This document shows positions 6,164-9,872 of a DNA stretch of 9,872 bases, piece by piece. The notes beneath the pieces are model-generated. The model had not been told where the DNA came from and did not search any database. It saw nothing but the letters and a program-made list of their open reading frames with translations. Both the position numbers and the translations under genes were made by a program. The number at the start of each line of letters is the position of its first letter. Position 1 is the stretch's first letter. The DNA is taken from assembly GCA_007117175.1 (NCBI GenBank), contig SKGZ01000052.1:1-9872 (forward strand), read 5' to 3'. Origin of the DNA: Bacteriovoracales bacterium (GTDB taxonomy: Bacteria > Bdellovibrionota > Bacteriovoracia > Bacteriovoracales > Bacteriovoracaceae).

Positions 6164-7167
6164 AATAAAATTCCTGTCAAAAGGTGAATCTGGGGTGCTA
6201 CAAAGCGAATATCTGCTAATTCAGCTGAGTCACAGCTTTTGGCGTGAAATATTTTTCGCAAAAGCTGAAAGGCCGGATAAATCGCTGCCAAGAGTGGTAG
6301 TAAAAAGTAAACTGAGTGCAACCATGATAAGATGATCGCCGTCAAGAGTGCCGCCAAATATAATAAGAGCATATAGACCTTAGATTTTTCAAAGCCTAAC
6401 AAAATAGCGATTGTTTTGGCCCCTGCTTGTTGGTCTATTTTAATATCATTTAAATTATTGGCGTGAAGAATCCCATTGGCCATGAGACCTAAGAGACAAC
6501 CGAAAAGGATAATACTGGTATCAAGATAATTGAAGGTGGCAAGAGCATAGGCTGATGTCAAAAGGGGGCCACACATCAAAAACACAGTTAAGTCACCTAA
6601 GGCCCTATACTTTAAATTAAAGGGTCGCCCCGAATATCCTATGACCGCAATGAGTGTCACCAGCAAAACTGCTATCATTAATTGCAGATTTTTCAACAGT
6701 ATGGGCAAACAAAGAAGCAGAGAGATCATCACCAAGAATATTGCCCCTCGGCGAAGTTGTATGGGTGTTAGCCAGCCTTTTTGAATAACTCCACTGCCAC
6801 CATTGGATCCTGGTAGGTCTAAAAGTTTTACATGATCTCTTACATCATTAAAAAGATTGACTGCCAGTAATAATAAGCATGGGATGATCACTGCAGTTAA
6901 CATTGCATAGTGATCTGCCACTAGCTTTTTTTGTAGACCATAAATAAGAACTGCAATGGTTGGAGTCAGCATAACAGTTAGTGATATTGCCCTTAAAGAG
7001 CTTAACCATTTAATCAGTAAAGAAGGATGCTTTATTTCACTCAAAGGTGTTAAGGAAAAGTAAACTTTTTGCTCATTTTTTTTCTGGGGATTAGCCCAAT
7101 ATTGCTGATAGATTGGATTATAGAGCAAGTTTTTTGCTTCCTGCGCTGATAAGACTAACGTTTTCAT
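6136..7167 (-). CDS. menA: 1,4-dihydroxy-2-naphthoate polyprenyltransferase MenA
   Basis: This is a UbiA-superfamily membrane prenyltransferase of 343 residues. The first aspartate motif is NDVRD (107-111) with Asp117 beyond it; the second is DIKID (241-245) within HANNLNDIKIDQQAGAKT. The segments GVIQKGWLT (126-134), YSGRPFNLKYRALGD (178-192) and NNLND...AGAKT follow the MenA pattern (QKG, RPxxxxYxxLGD, NNxxDxxxD) rather than UbiA or heme O synthase. The enzyme joins the polyprenyl tail to 1,4-dihydroxy-2-naphthoate in the inner membrane, giving demethylmenaquinone. The ATG overlaps the TGA of the prenyl synthase gene as ATGA, which implies coupling. An oddity is about 50 soluble, Lys/Gln-rich residues before the usual start of the family near WLSSLRAISL (54-63). 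A downstream start is not supported by any early Met before Met66, and Met66 would cut into the domain. Confidence 0.92.
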   Translation of the reverse strand: MKTLVLSAQEAKNLLYNPIYQQYWANPQKKNEQKVYFSLTPLSEIKHPSLLIKWLSSLRAISLTVMLTPTIAVLIYGLQKKLVADHYAMLTAVIIPCLLLLAVNLFNDVRDHVKLLDLPGSNGGSGVIQKGWLTPIQLRRGAIFLVMISLLLCLPILLKNLQLMIAVLLVTLIAVIGYSGRPFNLKYRALGDLTVFLMCGPLLTSAYALATFNYLDTSIILFGCLLGLMANGILHANNLNDIKIDQQAGAKTIAILLGFEKSKVYMLLLYLAALLTAIILSWLHSVYFLLPLLAAIYPAFQLLRKIFHAKSCDSAELADIRFVAPQIHLLTGILLCLAIFIFS

Positions 7168-8027
7168 TGGATTCTTCTTTGCATTTGATTAATAAAACTT
7201 ATGATTTCATCAGAATCTCTGCCAGCAATACTAAGCACGTCCTGTTTAACTTCATTAACTATATTCATGGCCTTTTGCTGAATACTCATCTTGGCCTGTT
7301 CCATTTCGGGCCGTGTCCATGGAGGAATGTTAAAGTCAGTCTTGCGAATTTGGTGAACAGCATAATGTCTTTCTGGAAAGAGATTGATCAACTCTAAGGT
7401 GGTATAATTGATTAATCCAGACTTCAAATCCTTGGCATAATCTTTTTGAGAAGTGCTAGTGTAATCAAGGTTGTCATCGATCATCTGAAAGGCAACCCCC
7501 AGTTGTCTACCAATTTTTTCGCACTTTAAAACTATTTCTGATTGTAGACCCGCCACAATAGCAGTGGCAGAGCAGCACCAGGCCAACAAAGCCCCTGTTT
7601 TTTTTTCGGCCACCTCTGTTAGGTTTTCATGGTTTGAGGCTCCTGAGTGTTTAAGTTCATCTTGTAGAAACTCTCCTTCCACAATCTCTGATAGCGCCTT
7701 GGATAATGTTTTAAGAATGGCGAGTTGTCCCCTGCCCGCCATATCGGCGATCACACTGGCCAGCAAATAGTCTCCAGCAAGAACTGCCTGAGAGCTGCTC
7801 ACAAGTTGATTCAACGTTTTGCGACCTCTTCTTATTTCAGCTTGATCTATCACATCATCATGAATCAATGAAGCATTGTGAATTTTCTCAGCCGCCTGGG
7901 CAATGAGATCTATTTCTGTTTTTTTTAATCCCCATTGATGGCCAAAAAGTTGTGTGAGTTTTGGCCGGATCATCTTACCTGGAAGACTGAGATAATTGTC
8001 TAATAGTCGCTCAACCGTGGATTGCAT
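7164..8027 (-). CDS. Long-chain polyprenyl diphosphate synthase
   Basis: This 287-residue trans-isoprenyl diphosphate synthase condenses isopentenyl diphosphate onto allylic diphosphates to make the quinone tail. GKMIRP (17-22) is the diphosphate-binding GKxxRP motif. The first Asp-rich motif is DDVID (57-61) followed by Arg66-Arg67; KT (142-143) and the second motif FQMIDDNLDY (179-188) follow. A small Ala52 lies five residues before the first Asp, where short-chain (FPP/GGPP) enzymes carry bulky aromatics, so a long product is likely (inference). The N-terminus is about 30 residues shorter than E. coli IspB; an in-frame stop 19 nt upstream of the ATG rules out extension. The region after motif 2 reads DLKSGLINYTTLEL rather than the usual DLxxGKxTLPL. 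AAGGGA about 5-7 nt upstream is a good ribosome site. It is the first gene of the six-gene operon. Confidence 0.92.
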   Translation of the reverse strand: MQSTVERLLDNYLSLPGKMIRPKLTQLFGHQWGLKKTEIDLIAQAAEKIHNASLIHDDVIDQAEIRRGRKTLNQLVSSSQAVLAGDYLLASVIADMAGRGQLAILKTLSKALSEIVEGEFLQDELKHSGASNHENLTEVAEKKTGALLAWCCSATAIVAGLQSEIVLKCEKIGRQLGVAFQMIDDNLDYTSTSQKDYAKDLKSGLINYTTLELINLFPERHYAVHQIRKTDFNIPPWTRPEMEQAKMSIQQKAMNIVNEVKQDVLSIAGRDSDEIISFINQMQRRIQ

Positions 8028-8078
8028 TTCTATCCCTTTTCTAGTTTACAAAAACATAAACAAGATGCTACCTAAGGA

Positions 8079-8105
8079 TTTATAACAAGTTTAAGAAAAT
8101 GTGAA
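8079..8105 (-). promoter_or_regulatory. Candidate promoter for the menaquinone operon
   Basis: On the minus strand, TTCACA (8100-8105) and TATAAA (8079-8084) are 15 bp apart, giving a leader of about 45 nt before the prenyl synthase ATG. The spacing is shorter than ideal. The region also contains GTTTA (8044-8048) and TAAAC (8057-8061), an inverted repeat with an 8-nt spacer in the predicted leader. The layout resembles the TTCACT/TATAAA pair before the MFS gene. The call is tentative. Confidence 0.25.
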
Positions 8106-8113
8106 CTAAATGC

Positions 8114-8117
8114 GAGG
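8114..8117 (+). promoter_or_regulatory. Ribosome binding site deciding the flavodoxin-like gene start
   Basis: GAGG lies 4 nt before the ATG at 8122, whereas the in-frame ATG at 8110 has no recognisable Shine-Dalgarno sequence. Starting at 8122 also places the first beta strand (KKLSIVVHS) at the very N-terminus, as is usual for flavodoxin folds. Confidence 0.45.
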
Positions 8118-8121
8118 CCAG

Positions 8122-8682
8122 ATGAAGAAATTATCAATTGTTGTCCACAGTGGATTTGGACATACCTTATACGCTGCTGGAAAAGTTTGCGAGGGTGTGA
8201 AAAACAAGGGTATTGATTGCTCTTTAGTGGACCTAGCCCAAGACAAGGTTGACTTTGATCTTCTTCAACAATCACAGACACTGATCTTTGGGTCACCAAC
8301 CTATATGGGCAATGTTAGTTCTGTTTTTAAAAAATTCATGGAAGAAACCTCTGGTATTTGGCAAAAATCCCTCTGGCTCAATAAATTAGCCGCTGGATTT
8401 ACGGTCTCTTCAAGTCCCTCAGGGGATAAGCTGGCCACTATACAAACAATGATGGTCTTTGCCATGCAACATGCCATGATTTGGGCCGGTTATCATCGCC
8501 ATAATGAAAGTCTAATTGGCGTTAAAGCAGATGAAGCTAGAAATTTCTTGGGCTCTTTTTGTGGTCTGATGCTACAAGCAAGCTCCACATCACCTGAAAA
8601 GTCATTTAGCCCAGGAGACTTGCACTCTGCAGTGGACTTTGGAGAAAGGATTGCTGAGCTTACCCACAATATCACCCTATAA
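8122..8682 (+). CDS. Flavodoxin-fold FMN-dependent NAD(P)H oxidoreductase, WrbA-like
   Basis: The 186-residue protein has a flavodoxin fold. Beta strand 1 KKLSIVVHS leads into the FMN phosphate loop SGFGHT (10-15). GSPTYMGNVSS (57-67) is the flavin-ring loop of the WrbA/NAD(P)H:quinone oxidoreductase group, followed by FKKFMEETSGIW. KLAAGFTVSSSPSGDK near 90-105 and a QHAMIWAGY stretch near 117-125 also follow WrbA-like enzymes. Such proteins reduce quinones by two electrons or reduce free FMN in the cytoplasm, but not every member of this branch has been assayed. The start at 8122 is preferred over 8110 because of a GAGG site. It is divergent from the menaquinone operon across roughly 90 bp, so shared regulation is possible. 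No terminator hairpin is visible after its TAA. Confidence 0.85.
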   Translation: MKKLSIVVHSGFGHTLYAAGKVCEGVKNKGIDCSLVDLAQDKVDFDLLQQSQTLIFGSPTYMGNVSSVFKKFMEETSGIWQKSLWLNKLAAGFTVSSSPSGDKLATIQTMMVFAMQHAMIWAGYHRHNESLIGVKADEARNFLGSFCGLMLQASSTSPEKSFSPGDLHSAVDFGERIAELTHNITL

Positions 8683-8731
8683 AAAATACCCTAAAAAGTA
8701 ACCTTGTGGCTCATTCTGCTAGACTATCCCT

Positions 8732-9872
8732 ATGAAAACAAAACACTTTTTAACCCACTCTTTTATTCTTTTAACCAGCTCCTTTATCTTTTCTTGTTCT
8801 GGCAATAATAGTGCTTCTATTTTTGATCTACCCTCGCAAGTCATTCCTGAAATTAAGCCAGAACAACCACCCAGTACTCCGGGCTTTAGTCTTTCCTATG
8901 GAGATAGTATTCACCAGATCCAAGTTGGAGAACCCTTTAGTATTTCTCCCACGGTAGAAAACCAACAGCTCAGTCTTGCCTCATCTCTTCACTGTGAACC
9001 ATTAGAGCAAGGCCAATTAAGAGAACTCAATAGCAAGGGTGTTACCTTTAATCCCAGCGATTGCAGTTTTCACGGTGTCTTTTTTCTCAGTCTTCCAACA
9101 ATGACATTTAATGTAACGGCGCATTTGGGGCAAGAAAGCTCTCAAGCAGAAGTGCAAATCACCGCCATTGCCCTTGATCCTAAGAATTATGATGCGCCAG
9201 CCACACCAGCGCCCATTGCCAAATATTATAAATCTACCATGCTGGCTGCTCAACCTAGTCAATACATGGCAACTTTTGACTTTGCCAACATATACTTTTT
9301 CGATACCAGCAATCCCTTTCAACCAAACACAATTGGAAAAATATTCATATGGTCAGATTTCAATGGTGCTCCACAAAGCATTGTCTCCCTAGGAGACTAT
9401 ATTTATATCGCGACAACCAATGGTCGTTTACATATTTTTGATTGGAGTGATCGAGAAAGCCCTGTATGGACCAAGACAGTCACCTTAGATGTTGTGGGAC
9501 AAATCTATGATATGGCTACTGATCAGCAAGAACAAATCTTTTTGGCCTACGTTGGAAACGAAAAATTAGTTGTACTGGATGTTGCTGATCCGCTTCATCC
9601 TCAAATGACTTATGAGAGCCCAGCACTGGGTGATTATGGTAGTGGCGTTGCCTATGGACAATCACATGTCTACGTTGCTAATTACTCAGGCCAAATTCAT
9701 GTCTTTAGCAAAGATCAAAATAATCAATGGCAGCAAGTGAATCAATTTCAAGTCTTTATCAAACCTGCCAGATTGGCCGTCAGTGACAACACTCTTATTG
9801 TTCACCAATACAATCTAAACAAGCTTAATACCTATGATCTTCAAGATCCTGCTTCTCCCCAACTGAGCTCTG
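8732..9872 (+). CDS. Lipoprotein with LVIVD-type beta-propeller repeats, 3' truncated
   Basis: An open frame starts at ATG 8732 and runs 380 codons to the right edge without a stop. The first 22 residues are a lipoprotein signal peptide: Lys2/Lys4, a hydrophobic stretch (FILLTSSFIF) and the lipobox IFSC with Cys22 as the acylation site, then a Ser/Asn/Pro-rich linker (23-50). Residues 52-150 look like a beta-sandwich domain with two cysteines (near 90 and 111) that could pair. From about residue 180 there are repeats of roughly 45 residues, each ending in a strand and loop such as FDTSNP (190), FDWSDRESP (237), LDVADPLHP (283), a degenerate FSKDQNN (327) and YDLQDPASP (368), matching LVIVD/beta-propeller repeats. 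The protein should be anchored in the outer membrane or periplasm. Function is unknown; surface or ligand-binding roles are common for such propellers. No Shine-Dalgarno sequence precedes the ATG. Confidence 0.82.
   Translation, partial: MKTKHFLTHSFILLTSSFIFSCSGNNSASIFDLPSQVIPEIKPEQPPSTPGFSLSYGDSIHQIQVGEPFSISPTVENQQLSLASSLHCEPLEQGQLRELNSKGVTFNPSDCSFHGVFFLSLPTMTFNVTAHLGQESSQAEVQITAIALDPKNYDAPATPAPIAKYYKSTMLAAQPSQYMATFDFANIYFFDTSNPFQPNTIGKIFIWSDFNGAPQSIVSLGDYIYIATTNGRLHIFDWSDRESPVWTKTVTLDVVGQIYDMATDQQEQIFLAYVGNEKLVVLDVADPLHPQMTYESPALGDYGSGVAYGQSHVYVANYSGQIHVFSKDQNNQWQQVNQFQVFIKPARLAVSDNTLIVHQYNLNKLNTYDLQDPASPQLSS

Noticed and set aside
7113..7397. Plus-strand open frame opposite the prenyl synthase/menA junction
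   Set aside because: It is antisense to two well-supported genes and shows no domain.
8072..8299. Minus-strand open frame opposite the flavodoxin-like gene
   Set aside because: It is antisense to the conserved FMN-binding region and has no independent support.
8683..8731. Possible intrinsic terminator after the flavodoxin-like gene
   Set aside because: The A-rich stretch has no preceding stem-loop.
9017..9392. Overlapping open frames on both strands (9017-9322 minus, 9168-9392 plus)
   Set aside because: Both lie inside the lipoprotein reading frame, which has a signal peptide and repeats and runs uninterrupted to the window edge.
1..9872. tRNA, rRNA, CRISPR arrays, insertion sequences, prophage genes or toxin-antitoxin pairs
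   Set aside because: No cloverleaf, regular spaced repeats, transposase motifs, integrase or phage structural proteins were seen on either strand.

Overview
The window is AT-rich (roughly 40% GC by eye) and densely packed with chromosomal genes. It has no RNA genes, transposases or CRISPR arrays. Gene content points to a Gram-negative bacterium that uses menaquinone: a long-chain polyprenyl diphosphate synthase, MenA and UbiE/MenG lie in one transcription unit, and there is an exported lipoprotein and a DUF885 zinc peptidase-like protein. Low GC, Gln-rich proteins and this mix of families would fit a Bdellovibrionota (Bacteriovorax-like) predator, but that assignment is an inference with low to moderate confidence.

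Layout from left to right. (1) Positions 2-1030 (+) hold the C-terminal part of a DUF885 metallopeptidase-like protein cut by the left edge. (2) Positions 996-2144 (-) encode an MFS transporter whose 3' end overlaps the DUF885 gene tail-to-tail. (3) A short divergent intergenic region (2145-2227) separates it from a FAD-dependent phytoene desaturase/carotenoid isomerase-like oxidoreductase (2228-3751, +). (4) From 8027 down to 3712, six minus-strand genes form an apparent operon: polyprenyl diphosphate synthase, menA, a DoxX-family membrane protein, a GbsR/MarR-type regulator, ubiE and a DHRS12-like SDR. Overlaps of 4, 28 and about 29-35 bp link the first four genes. A 54-60 bp gap with a good internal promoter precedes ubiE, and the SDR starts 6 bp after ubiE stops. 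The SDR overlaps the desaturase gene tail-to-tail. (5) Divergent from this operon is a WrbA/flavodoxin-like FMN protein (8122-8682, +). (6) Last comes the start of a lipoprotein with LVIVD-type beta-propeller repeats (8732 to the right edge, +).

Together the core genes make the isoprenoid tail, attach it to dihydroxynaphthoate and methylate the ring, which are the last steps of menaquinone synthesis. The DoxX protein, the GbsR-like regulator, the SDR and the divergent flavodoxin-like protein are candidates for regulating or using that quinone pool. This functional link rests on gene neighbourhood only. The features most worth a second look are this operon with its embedded regulator, a perfect palindrome overlapping the -10 of the internal ubiE promoter, the 50-residue N-terminal extension of MenA, and a perfect 10-bp stem at the convergent SDR/desaturase junction.
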